Shown here in pieces: positions 56,426 through 64,000 of a stretch of DNA of 64,000 bases. The notes below the pieces were generated by a model. It saw only the letters and a list, made by a program, of their open reading frames with translations. It made no database searches and was not told the origin of the DNA. Within the stretch, counting starts at the first letter, position 1; each line of letters begins with the position of its first letter. Origin of the DNA: Streptomyces sp. LaPpAH-108 (GTDB lineage Bacteria; Actinomycetota; Actinomycetes; Streptomycetales; Streptomycetaceae); contig NZ_KB891993.1 of the NCBI RefSeq assembly GCF_000373625.1, positions 62,001-126,000 of the forward strand, in the 5' to 3' direction. The translations under genes were made by a program, and so were the position numbers.

Positions 56426-58330
56426 ATGCGCGACGTCGCCCTCGCTCCAGCAGCGGTCCCGCCTCCCACCGGCGGGCTCGCCGACACCGTCTTCGAGACC
56501 GCGGACCGCGATCCCGGCCTGCCCCTGCTCGCGTGGCGCAAGAACGCCGCCGCGACCGTGTGGGAGGAGGTCACGGCCGCCACCCTGCGGGACGAGGTGG
56601 TCGCCCTGGCCAAGGGGCTGGTGGCCGCCGGGATCTCACCGGGCCACCGGGTGGCCCTGATGGCCCGCACCCGTTACGAGTGGACGGTGCTGGCGCACGC
56701 CCTGTGGACCGTGGGCGCGGAGATCGTCCCGATCCATCCGACCTCCTCGCGGGAGCAGGTGGAGTGGATCCTGCGGGACGCGTCCTGCGTCGCCGTGGCG
56801 GTGGAGGACGAGCAGGGGATCATGACCGTCGGCACGGTGTGCGCGGCGCTGCCCCGGCTGAAGCACGTCTGGCAGCTGGACGCGGGCGCGCTCGGCGAAC
56901 TGGCCGAGCGGGGCGCGGAGATCCCGCTGACCACGGTGGAGTCGCTGCGCCGGATCGTGCTGCCGGACTCCACGGCGGTCATCGCGTACACCTCGGGCAC
57001 CTCGGGGCGTCCGCTCGGCTGCGCGCTGAGCCACCAGGGGCTGGCCTATCCGTGCGACGTGCTGCTGGCGGGCTGGGGCCACACCGCCGGGCCGCCCGGT
57101 GAGCAGCCCTCGGTGCTGGCGTTCCTGCCGTTCTCGCACGTGTACGGGCTCATGATCATGCAGATGTGCCTGCGGGGCGGTTTCCTGATGGCGCACGAGC
57201 CCGAGATGACCGAGGAGGCGCTGGCCTCGGCGCTGGCCACGTTCCGGCCGACGTACCTCTACGGCGTGCCCTCGGTGTTCGAGAAGCTGTACAAAACCTT
57301 CCTGCGCACGGCCCAGCAGGCGGGGCGCGGGGCGGTGTTCGAGCGGGCGGCGCAGACGGCGCGGGACTTCGCGGAGGCGCAGGAGCGCGCCCGGCTCGGC
57401 ACCGGACCCGGCCCGGGACTCGATCTGCGGCTCCAGCACACGCTGTACGAGCGGACCGTGTACCGCAAGCTGCGCGCGGCCCTCGGCGGCCGGGCCCAGC
57501 GCGGCACCTCGGGGGGTTCCTCGCTCAGCCGTGATCTGTCGCTGTTCTACGAGGGCATCGGGCTGTATCTGCACGACGGTTACGGCCTGACCGAGACCAG
57601 CGGCGGGATCACCATGCAGCCGGTGGGCCGGGAGAAGACGGGGACGGTGGGGCTGCCGCTGCCGGGCACCGAGATCGCGGTGGCCGACGACGGGGAGATC
57701 CTGGTGCGCGGTCCCTCGGTGTTCCAGGGCTACATGGGCGACGAGCCGCGCACCCGGGCCGCGCTGCGCTCGGGCTGGCTGGCCACCGGGGACATCGGAC
57801 GCCTGGACGGCGAGGGGTATCTGACGATCACGGGACGCAAGAAGGACGTGCTGGTCACCAGCAGCGGCAAGAGCGTGGCCCCGGCCCCGCTGGAGCAGCG
57901 GCTGCGGGAGCATCCGCTGGTGCACCAGGCGGTGGTCGTCGGGGACGACCGGCCCTGTGTGGGCGCGCTGATCACGCTGGACCCCGATTTCCTGGCGCAC
58001 TGGCGGACCGCGCTGGCCTTCCACGGCGAGCCGGGCGGCCGGGAGGCCCGCGAGGAGAACGCGCTGCGCGAGGAGCTGGCGCGGGCGGTCGCCTCGGCCA
58101 ACAGCGCGGTCTCGCGCGCGGAGTCCATACGGGTCTACCGGGTGCTGCCGGAGCCGTTCGCTCCGGACAACGGGCTGCTGACGCCGTCCCTGAAGCTGCG
58201 CCGGGACGCGATCGTGCGGCACTTCTCGGCGGAGATCGACGCGATGTACGAGGCCCGCTCCCGTGCCGCGCGGCGCTCGCGCCCGCAGGAGCCGGCCGAC
58301 TGGGACGACTCGGACAACGTGTTCCGCTAG
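56426..58330 (+). CDS. AMP-dependent acyl-CoA synthetase with altered P-loop
   Basis: A 634-residue ANL-superfamily enzyme of the long-chain fatty-acid CoA ligase (FAA/LACS) type. The AMP motif is YTSGTSGRPLGCALSH (Y188 onward). The usual Lys of TSGTTG-x-P-K-G is Leu at 197, and the second Thr of TTG is Ser. Other motifs are intact: YGLTETSGG, GWLATGDIGRLDGEGYLTITGRKKD and the C-terminal catalytic Lys in TPSLKLRRDAI. Activity may be weakened or altered. Preceded by a cre-like site, suggesting carbon-source control. Substrate probably a medium or long-chain acid. Confidence 0.85.
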   Translation: MRDVALAPAAVPPPTGGLADTVFETADRDPGLPLLAWRKNAAATVWEEVTAATLRDEVVALAKGLVAAGISPGHRVALMARTRYEWTVLAHALWTVGAEIVPIHPTSSREQVEWILRDASCVAVAVEDEQGIMTVGTVCAALPRLKHVWQLDAGALGELAERGAEIPLTTVESLRRIVLPDSTAVIAYTSGTSGRPLGCALSHQGLAYPCDVLLAGWGHTAGPPGEQPSVLAFLPFSHVYGLMIMQMCLRGGFLMAHEPEMTEEALASALATFRPTYLYGVPSVFEKLYKTFLRTAQQAGRGAVFERAAQTARDFAEAQERARLGTGPGPGLDLRLQHTLYERTVYRKLRAALGGRAQRGTSGGSSLSRDLSLFYEGIGLYLHDGYGLTETSGGITMQPVGREKTGTVGLPLPGTEIAVADDGEILVRGPSVFQGYMGDEPRTRAALRSGWLATGDIGRLDGEGYLTITGRKKDVLVTSSGKSVAPAPLEQRLREHPLVHQAVVVGDDRPCVGALITLDPDFLAHWRTALAFHGEPGGREAREENALREELARAVASANSAVSRAESIRVYRVLPEPFAPDNGLLTPSLKLRRDAIVRHFSAEIDAMYEARSRAARRSRPQEPADWDDSDNVFR

Positions 58331-58491
58331 CAGGCGACGCCGTGGGGCAGAAGGGGTGCGCGGCCCGGGCGCGGGTGGATGATCACCGGTGACCGGGCGG
58401 ACGCGTAGTCCGGTGAGCGAGGGGAACCCGCAGCAGGGAAAGTGATCGGTCGACACGACCGCCCCGGGTGTTCCGGGGCCGGGGACGCGAG

Positions 58492-58926
58492 ATGGCGAGC
58501 GAGCCGCGCTGGGACGGGACACCGCCCTCACAGGAGACGCACGAGCGTGTGTTCTCCTTCCCGGGCGAGCTGTCCAACGTGACCGGGGCGCGGCTGGCCG
58601 CGGAACAGTTCCTGCGCTCCCTGGCCCTGGACACGCCGCCCCGGGCGTCCGAGTACTGGGACGACATCCTGCTGGTGGTCACGGAACTCGCGGCCAACGC
58701 CATCCAGTACGCGCCCGGTCCGTTCGGGCTGCGGCTGCGCCGTACCTTCGACGGGGTGCACGTGATCATGCATGACACGAGCACGGTCCGGCCCGAGCCG
58801 CGCCCGTTCCGGCCGAGCACGGGCGGGGGCGGGATCGGCTGGCATCTGCTGCACACGCTGTGCGACCAGGTGAGCGTGGTGGTGGACGAGGACGGCAAGG
58901 ACATCCACGCGTTCCTGCCCTGGTGA
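58492..58926 (+). CDS. RsbW-like ATP-binding regulatory protein
   Basis: A 144-residue HATPase_c protein. The N box is LLVVTELAANAIQYAPGPF, the D-box equivalent is IMHDTSTVRPEP, and the glycine motif is GGGIGWHLLHTLCDQV. It belongs to the streptomycete anti-sigma-like kinase group. The D-x-G aspartate region reads HDTS rather than D-x-G, so ATP binding may be altered. An in-frame GTG at 58468 would add eight residues. A short palindrome TCACCGGTGA lies at 58383-58392 upstream. Confidence 0.8.
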   Translation: MASEPRWDGTPPSQETHERVFSFPGELSNVTGARLAAEQFLRSLALDTPPRASEYWDDILLVVTELAANAIQYAPGPFGLRLRRTFDGVHVIMHDTSTVRPEPRPFRPSTGGGGIGWHLLHTLCDQVSVVVDEDGKDIHAFLPW

Positions 58927-59135
58927 GGTCCGGTGGCGCGGGCCACGGCGGGATTCCGGTTGCCGCCACCGTCCCGGGGGCAGGGTGATGCCCAGGTGTT
59001 CGGCTGACGTTCAACTGCCTGCCCCGCCCGGCTGGCACAACGGCCCGCGGCGCGGTGGGATCGGGGTGTGTGGTGGCAGCGGTGCAGGGCAGGCGGACGG
59101 CAGTCGGGCCGGTCCGCCGGGAGCCGCAGAAAGGG

Positions 59136-60551
59136 ATGAACACCGTGACACGACCCAGGATTCTGGTGATCGGCGCTGGTTTCGCCGGCGTCGAGTGCGT
59201 TCGCCGTCTGGAGCGCGAACTCGCACCCGGGGAGGCCGACGTCGCGCTGGTGACGCCGTTCTCCTATCAGCTCTACCTCCCCCTGCTCCCCCAGGTCGCC
59301 TCCGGGGTGCTCACCCCGCAGTCGATCGCCGTCTCCCTGCGCCGCAGCCGCAAGTACCGCACCCGGATCATCCCGGGCGGTGCCATCGGGGTCGATCCCG
59401 AGGCCAAGGTGTGCGTCATCCGCACGATCACCGACGAGATCGTCAACGAGCCGTACGACTATCTCGTGCTCGCCCCGGGCAGTGTGACCCGCACCTTCGA
59501 CATCCCGGGCCTGACCGAGCACGCCTTCGGGATGAAGACGCTCGCCGAGGCCGCGTACATCCGTGACCATGTGATCTCCCAGCTCGATCTGGCCGACGCC
59601 AGCGACGACCCCGCCGAGCGCGAGGCGCGGCTGCAGTTCGTCGTCGTGGGCGGCGGTTACGCGGGCACCGAGACCGCGGCCTGTCTGCAGCGCCTCACCC
59701 ACGCCGCCGTCCAGCGCTATCCCCGCCTCGATCCGAGCCTGATCAAGTGGCATCTGCTCGACATCGCGCCCAAGCTGATGCCCGAGCTCGGGGACCGGCT
59801 GGGCAAGCAGGCGATGAAGATCCTGCGGGACCGGGGCATCGACGTCTCCCTCGGTGTCTCCGTCGCCAAGGTCACCGAGGACGAGGTCACGCTCACCGAC
59901 GGCCGGGTGCTGCCCAGCCACACCCTGATCTGGACCGCCGGGGTCGCCGCCAGTCCCCTGGTCGGCACCTTCGACGCCGAGACGGTGCGCGGACGGCTCG
60001 CCGTCACCCCGGAGATGACCGTGCCGGGCCACGACGGCATGTTCGCCCTCGGGGACGCCGCCGCGGTGCCCGACCTGGCCAAGCACGAGGAGGGCGCGAT
60101 CTGCCCGCCCACCGCGCAGCACGCGATGCGGCAGGGCAAGGTGGTCGCGGACAACGTCATCGCCGCGCTGCGCGGGCAGCCGCTCAAGCCGTACGTGCAC
60201 AAGGACCTCGGGCTCGTCGTCGACCTCGGCGGCAAGGACGCGGTCTCGCGGCCGCTCGGCATCGAGCTGCGCGGCGTCCTGGCCCAGCTCGTGGCCCGCG
60301 GCTACCACTGGTCGGCGCTGCGCACCAACGTCGCCAAGGCGCGGGTGCTGGTCAACTGGCTCCTGAACGCCGTCGCGGGCGACGATTTCGTCCGCACCGG
60401 CTTCCAGGCCCGCAAGCCCGCCAAGCTCAAGGACTTCGAGTACACCGACAGCTATCTGACGCCGCAGCAGGCGCGGGCCGAGGTGGACCGGGCCGAGGCC
60501 GAGGGGCGCATCGAGGGACAGGTCGAGGGGAAGGCCGTCGGAGGCTCCTGA
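59136..60551 (+). CDS. Type II NADH dehydrogenase (NDH-2)-like FAD oxidoreductase
   Basis: A 471-residue flavoprotein. The FAD-binding motif is RILVIGAGFAGVECVRRLE (about residues 8-26), the NADH-binding motif is VVVGGGYAGTETAACLQ, and the second FAD contact is GMFALGDAAAVPD. The C-terminal region has an amphipathic segment (RGYHWSALRTNVAKARVLVNWLLNAV) suited to membrane attachment. NDH-2 passes electrons from NADH to menaquinone without pumping protons. The ATG at 59136 follows AGAAAGGG. A long hairpin follows the stop. Confidence 0.87.
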   Translation: MNTVTRPRILVIGAGFAGVECVRRLERELAPGEADVALVTPFSYQLYLPLLPQVASGVLTPQSIAVSLRRSRKYRTRIIPGGAIGVDPEAKVCVIRTITDEIVNEPYDYLVLAPGSVTRTFDIPGLTEHAFGMKTLAEAAYIRDHVISQLDLADASDDPAEREARLQFVVVGGGYAGTETAACLQRLTHAAVQRYPRLDPSLIKWHLLDIAPKLMPELGDRLGKQAMKILRDRGIDVSLGVSVAKVTEDEVTLTDGRVLPSHTLIWTAGVAASPLVGTFDAETVRGRLAVTPEMTVPGHDGMFALGDAAAVPDLAKHEEGAICPPTAQHAMRQGKVVADNVIAALRGQPLKPYVHKDLGLVVDLGGKDAVSRPLGIELRGVLAQLVARGYHWSALRTNVAKARVLVNWLLNAVAGDDFVRTGFQARKPAKLKDFEYTDSYLTPQQARAEVDRAEAEGRIEGQVEGKAVGGS

Positions 60552-60579
60552 GACGGCACCGGGGTCCGCCCCGGGCCCC

Positions 60580-60628
60580 TGACGTGCGGCGCCGCCCGCC
60601 AGGTGAAGGCGAGCGGCGCCGCACGTCA
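60580..60628 (+). terminator. 16-bp-stem hairpin terminator
   Basis: TGACGTGCGGCGCCGC (60580-60595) pairs exactly with 60613-60628 across a 17-base loop, downstream of the NDH-2 gene. Confidence 0.8.
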
Positions 60629-60681
60629 TGACATGCTGGTGTGCGGATCATGTTCCGGCACGGAAGAAAGAGCGCGGCGGC

Positions 60682-63027
60682 GTGAAGGCAGTGGAACGTG
60701 CGGTGCTCGTACGCATGTGGGACCGGCTCTCCGCGTCCGATCCCGGGCTGTTGCGGCTGACCGCCGGGCTGCGCACGGTCATCGCCATCGCCATGACGCT
60801 GGTGGCACTCGGGCTGCTCCGCTTCCCGGTGCCGCAGCTGGTCGCGGGCGCCATGGCGGCGATGTCCGCGACCTTCGCCGTACGGGAGATCGACCGGCGC
60901 CCCCAGATCATCACCCTGGCCCTGTGCGTGCCCGTCGCGTTCGCGGCGGTCTCCCTCGGCGCGGTCCTCAACCAGTGGCCGCTGGTCAGCGACGCCTGTT
61001 TCCTGCTGCTCATCTTCTGCGCCGTCTACGGGCGCAGATTCGGTGACCGGAGCACCGGGCTCGGTCTGATCGGCTTCCAGATCTACTTCCTGTCGCTGTT
61101 CGTACGGGCCACGGTCGATCTGCTGCCCTCGCTGTTCGTGGTCATCTCGGTGGCGTTCGTGTGCAGCGCGCTGGCGCGGTTCGTGCTGCTGCCGCAGACC
61201 GCCGCAGGCACCCTGGACCGGCTGCGCCGGGCCTTCCGGGCCCGCCTCGGGCTGCTGATCACGAGCCAGATCGAGCTGCTGGACGCCGGTCCCGAGGACA
61301 TCGACAAGGTGCTGGGCGACCTGCGCACCGGCACCGCCCGGCTGCACGAGACGGCGCTGATGATCCAGGGCCGCCTCGAGCGGGGCACCGACGACGAGGC
61401 GATGGCCCAGCTGCTGCAGCGCCGCATCGCGGAGGCCGAGATCGCCGCCGAGCGGCTGGGGCTGCTGCTGCTGACCGCGCGCAGCGCCGAGCGCACCGAC
61501 ACCCTCACGCTGCATCTGCCGGGCGCCTCGCTGCCCTCGCGCGGCCAGCTGCCGGTGCGCGACGAGGCGCGGGCCACGATGCGCCGGGACCTGGAGGCGC
61601 TGCGGCTGCTGGTGATGCGCCCGGTGGGCGAGGCGTCGGGCACGGCGCTGGCCCAGGTCCGCAACCGGCTGCTCGGCTACCGCGAGGCGGAGAACCTGCC
61701 GAAGGCGGCCCCGCCCGTCCAGGACGTGTTCCGGGGCATCGGGGAGGCGGCCCGCGCGGTGCTCGGTCTGCGCACCGCGCTGGACGGCCCGCAGGACGAG
61801 TCGGACGACTCCCCCGCCACCGCCCGCTCCCGCGAGGAGCTGGACGCGGAGGAGGCGGGCATCGAGGGCAGCGAGGAGAGCGAGGACGACAAGCCCGACG
61901 AGTCGGGGCTGCACCGGCCGACGACCCGGGCGGCGGTCCAGGTGGCCGTGGGCTCGGCGCTGGCCATCGCGGGCGGCGAGCTGCTGTCCAGCCAGCGCTG
62001 GTACTGGGCGGTGCTGACCTGCTGGATCGTGTTCATCAACACCGCCTCCACCGGGGAGATCCTGGTCAAGGGCTCCCGTCGGCTGCTCGGCACGATCCTC
62101 GGCGTGGTCGCCGGTATCGGTCTGGCCGGTGTGGTGGGGCACCACACCTGGACGGCGTTCATCCTGGTGCTGGTGTGTGTGTTCGCCATGTTCTACACGG
62201 CGCCCCTGTCGTACACGCTCATGTCGTTCTTCGTGACGGCGGCTCTGGGGCTGCTGTACACGCTGCTGAACACCTACAGCATGGAGGTGCTGCTGCTGCG
62301 GATCGAGGAGACGGCGCTCGGCGCGGCCTGCGGGATCATCACGGCGGCCGTGGTGCTGCCGGTGCGCACCGACCGGCGGACCAACGAGCTGCTGGCGGAC
62401 GTCCTGGACAAGCTGGCCGACGCGACCCGGGCGGCGGTGGACCAGCTCAGCGGAAAGCGCCACTTCGACCTGGTGGACAAGGCGCGGGACATGGACCAGG
62501 CGCTGGCCGATCTGCGCACCGCCATTCAGCCGCTGACGCATCCGGTGACCCCGCTGCGCTCGCGCCGGGACACCGCCCGCTATGTGCTGGCCCTGCTGGA
62601 GACGTGCGCGTACCACTGCCGGGCGCTCGCGGCCACGGCGGAACTGCTGCCGAGCCACCCGTCGATCGCGGAGGACCCCCGGCTGAGCGGGGTGTCCTCG
62701 CGGATCGTGCACAACATCGAGGCGATCGCCGAGCACGTGCGCGACCCGCACTCCCCCGCGGCGATCGAGAGGGGGCCGAGCATCGCGTCGATGCTGGAGC
62801 CGGGCACCTTCGGCGCCCCGCGCTACGGCCGGGTCACCGACCGCGTGCTGCGCCATCTCCAGCGCCTGGACGAGGCGGTCTCGGGTCTGGCGCGTCCGCT
62901 CGGCGTGCCGGTCGAGAAGCCGGACAGCGACCAGAGCGAGAAGGCGGAGAAGCCGGGGAAGGGCGAGAAGGCCCGCAAGGCGGAGAAGGCCGGGAAGGCC
63001 GACCGCCCGGAGAAGGCCCGGCAGTAG
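60682..63027 (+). CDS. FUSC family membrane protein
   Basis: A 781-residue protein with two clusters of six transmembrane helices (about residues 25-160 and 410-560) separated by a cytoplasmic region. This is the layout of the FUSC/YccS/AaeB superfamily, which includes aromatic acid and fusaric acid efflux proteins. HRPTTRAAVQVAVGSALAIAGGELLSSQRWYWAVLT begins the second cluster. The extreme C-terminus is a Lys/Glu-rich tail (EKAEKPGKGEKARKAEKAGK) of about 40 residues, probably disordered. The GTG at 60682 is preceded by GAAAGAG. Substrate unknown. Confidence 0.85.
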   Translation: MKAVERAVLVRMWDRLSASDPGLLRLTAGLRTVIAIAMTLVALGLLRFPVPQLVAGAMAAMSATFAVREIDRRPQIITLALCVPVAFAAVSLGAVLNQWPLVSDACFLLLIFCAVYGRRFGDRSTGLGLIGFQIYFLSLFVRATVDLLPSLFVVISVAFVCSALARFVLLPQTAAGTLDRLRRAFRARLGLLITSQIELLDAGPEDIDKVLGDLRTGTARLHETALMIQGRLERGTDDEAMAQLLQRRIAEAEIAAERLGLLLLTARSAERTDTLTLHLPGASLPSRGQLPVRDEARATMRRDLEALRLLVMRPVGEASGTALAQVRNRLLGYREAENLPKAAPPVQDVFRGIGEAARAVLGLRTALDGPQDESDDSPATARSREELDAEEAGIEGSEESEDDKPDESGLHRPTTRAAVQVAVGSALAIAGGELLSSQRWYWAVLTCWIVFINTASTGEILVKGSRRLLGTILGVVAGIGLAGVVGHHTWTAFILVLVCVFAMFYTAPLSYTLMSFFVTAALGLLYTLLNTYSMEVLLLRIEETALGAACGIITAAVVLPVRTDRRTNELLADVLDKLADATRAAVDQLSGKRHFDLVDKARDMDQALADLRTAIQPLTHPVTPLRSRRDTARYVLALLETCAYHCRALAATAELLPSHPSIAEDPRLSGVSSRIVHNIEAIAEHVRDPHSPAAIERGPSIASMLEPGTFGAPRYGRVTDRVLRHLQRLDEAVSGLARPLGVPVEKPDSDQSEKAEKPGKGEKARKAEKAGKADRPEKARQ

Positions 63028-63072
63028 GACCCGTCCCGGGCCGCAGGTCAGATCCCGGGCCCGCAGGTCTGG

Positions 63073-63510
63073 TCAGCGCAGCGGTACGACGGCGGTGACC
63101 CGCTTGCCGCCGCACGGCAGCCCGCAGACCCGTACGTCCCGGGCGAGCAGGCACACCAGGGGCCAGCCCCGGCCGCCGGTGCGGGAGTGGTCGGCCTCGC
63201 GGGCCGCGCACACCGGGGGTGCGTCGCTGCGGTCGCTCACCGAGACGCGGACGCCCGCGCTGTCGACGTCGACCTCGAAGCCGGTGATCCCGCCGCCGTG
63301 CACGATGGCGTTGGAGGTCAGCTCGGAGGCCACCAGCAGGGCGTCGTCCAGGGTCTCGTCCGCGCACGGCACGGCCCGGGTGCGGCAGTGCTCGCTCAGC
63401 GTGCGGCGTACGGCGCTGCGCGCGTCGGCGGGGCGGTAGGCCGGGGTCCGGGGCCCGCTGTCAGGCGCCGTGGCCGGGCCGGGTGTGTGCTGCTGCCGCT
63501 CGCGCATCAT
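63073..63510 (-). CDS. RsbW-like ATP-binding regulatory protein
   Basis: A 145-residue HATPase_c protein with N box LLVASELTSNAIVHGGGI, D-x-x element VSVSDRSDAPP and the glycine motif TGGRGWPLVCLL, where the usual G-x-G-L is G-R-G-W. It is a streptomycete anti-sigma-like kinase with no adjacent partner. It is convergent with the FUSC gene and divergent from the last gene of the window. Confidence 0.82.
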   Translation of the reverse strand: MMRERQQHTPGPATAPDSGPRTPAYRPADARSAVRRTLSEHCRTRAVPCADETLDDALLVASELTSNAIVHGGGITGFEVDVDSAGVRVSVSDRSDAPPVCAAREADHSRTGGRGWPLVCLLARDVRVCGLPCGGKRVTAVVPLR

Positions 63511-63653
63511 CCTGATCCCTCCCTCACGGAAAGTCCCGGCCGTCCCGTGGCCCGAGTGCGCCGGGTCTCTCCTTCCGGCTGACCTGTCGTGGCGGTGTCA
63601 AACACCGTCGGTGCCACTGTCATCACCGGGCCCGGAAGGGGTAGGGGACGGGT

Positions 63654-63920
63654 ATGACCGATGTGGTGGACGCGGACGAACTGTTGCGGCGCATCCGGCG
63701 GGGCCGGGACGTGGCCGCCGAGGAGGAGCGGGTCTGGCGGGAGCGGGCGCAGAGCCTGACGGCGACCGATCCGGACCAGGCCCGGGAGGCGTCCGAGCGG
63801 GCGCGGGCGTACGAGGTGGTGGGCAGTGTGCTGACGGAGATCATCGCGCCGGGCGCGCTGGCGGCCCCGGAGCCGGGCCCGGTGGGACCGAGGGGACCGG
63901 GAGTGAGGCGGGTCACGTGA
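63654..63920 (+). CDS. Small hypothetical protein
   Basis: An 88-residue charged protein. It is largely helical (DELLRRIRRGRDVAAEEERVWRERAQ...DQAREASERARAYEVVGSVL), with a Pro/Gly-rich tail. I do not recognise the family. TAGGGG lies at 63642-63647, ending 6 nt before the ATG, similar to the leaderless genes elsewhere in the window but with G at the last -10 position. The 80 bases after its stop show no supported gene. Confidence 0.6.
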   Translation: MTDVVDADELLRRIRRGRDVAAEEERVWRERAQSLTATDPDQAREASERARAYEVVGSVLTEIIAPGALAAPEPGPVGPRGPGVRRVT

Positions 63921-64000
63921 GCGGGGAGGGGTTGGCCGCCGCGCCCGAAGGTGGTTTATCGTTCACTCATACGTGGCGAGGGAGCGGCGCGAGGCTTTCC

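Overview
The window is very GC-rich actinobacterial DNA and almost certainly a Streptomyces chromosome. Third codon positions are nearly all G or C, GTG and TTG starts are common, and several gene types are streptomycete hallmarks: SpoIIE-type phosphatases with RsbW-like ATPases, a SigB/SigF-type sigma factor, a class F sortase, a GlgE operon, a DUF5133 protein and a SAV_5884-type ATP-grasp peptide maturase. I see no rRNA, tRNA, CRISPR array, prophage or intact insertion sequence.

Layout. 0-2 kb: a C-terminally truncated HTH-NACHT STAND protein beside a dispersed Streptomyces repeat. 2-8.6 kb: a small membrane/Cys-rich protein, an MHS-type transporter, an aldo/keto reductase, a KhtT/KhtU-like antiporter pair, DedA and CsbD. 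8.8-13 kb: regulatory ATPase, MASE1 sensor, PP2C phosphatase and a PIG-V-like glycosyltransferase. 13-19.3 kb: a long-form GAPDH, a TetR gene with its operator and an SGNH hydrolase, a class F sortase with a likely substrate, and a fructosamine-kinase-like protein. 19.4-21.6 kb: a graspetide (ATP-grasp RiPP) locus with precursor, maturase and an unusual MocA-type oxidoreductase. 21.8-31.4 kb: PP2C phosphatase, serine hydrolase, PucR regulator, YrdC-type protein, dienelactone hydrolase, and two secreted enzymes (GH64 glucanase, M4 protease) sharing a bidirectional terminator. 31.7-34.4 kb: one intact MmyB-type regulator, then three decayed genes. 34.5-41 kb: luciferase-like oxidoreductase, TauD dioxygenase, a less GC-rich orphan gene, peroxiredoxin-DoxX, ATP-dependent ligase, NPP1 protein. 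41-43.5 kb: a MarR-ABC exporter operon whose permease is broken by a 20-bp tandem duplication. 43.6-45.7 kb: sigma factor and VOC protein. 45.5-56.2 kb: glycogen/alpha-glucan metabolism (glgX with an RsbW-like partner; glgE-treS-mak-glgB). 56.4-64 kb: acyl-CoA ligase, two regulatory ATPases, NDH-2, FUSC protein and a small hypothetical.

How it fits together. The operon at 48.8-56.2 kb is the complete GlgE route: TreS makes maltose from trehalose, maltokinase makes maltose-1-phosphate, GlgE polymerises it, GlgB branches it, and GlgX nearby debranches. Partner-switching regulators (four ATPase-like proteins, two PP2C phosphatases, one SigB-type sigma factor) are dense, suggesting stress or developmental control. 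Five genes share a leaderless layout in which a -10-like hexamer ends exactly 6 nt before the start codon. The most interesting loci are the graspetide cluster, the sortase/substrate pair, the slipped-duplication ABC permease, the double-deletion scar at 32.7-34.4 kb, and the RsbW-like gene translationally coupled to glgX.
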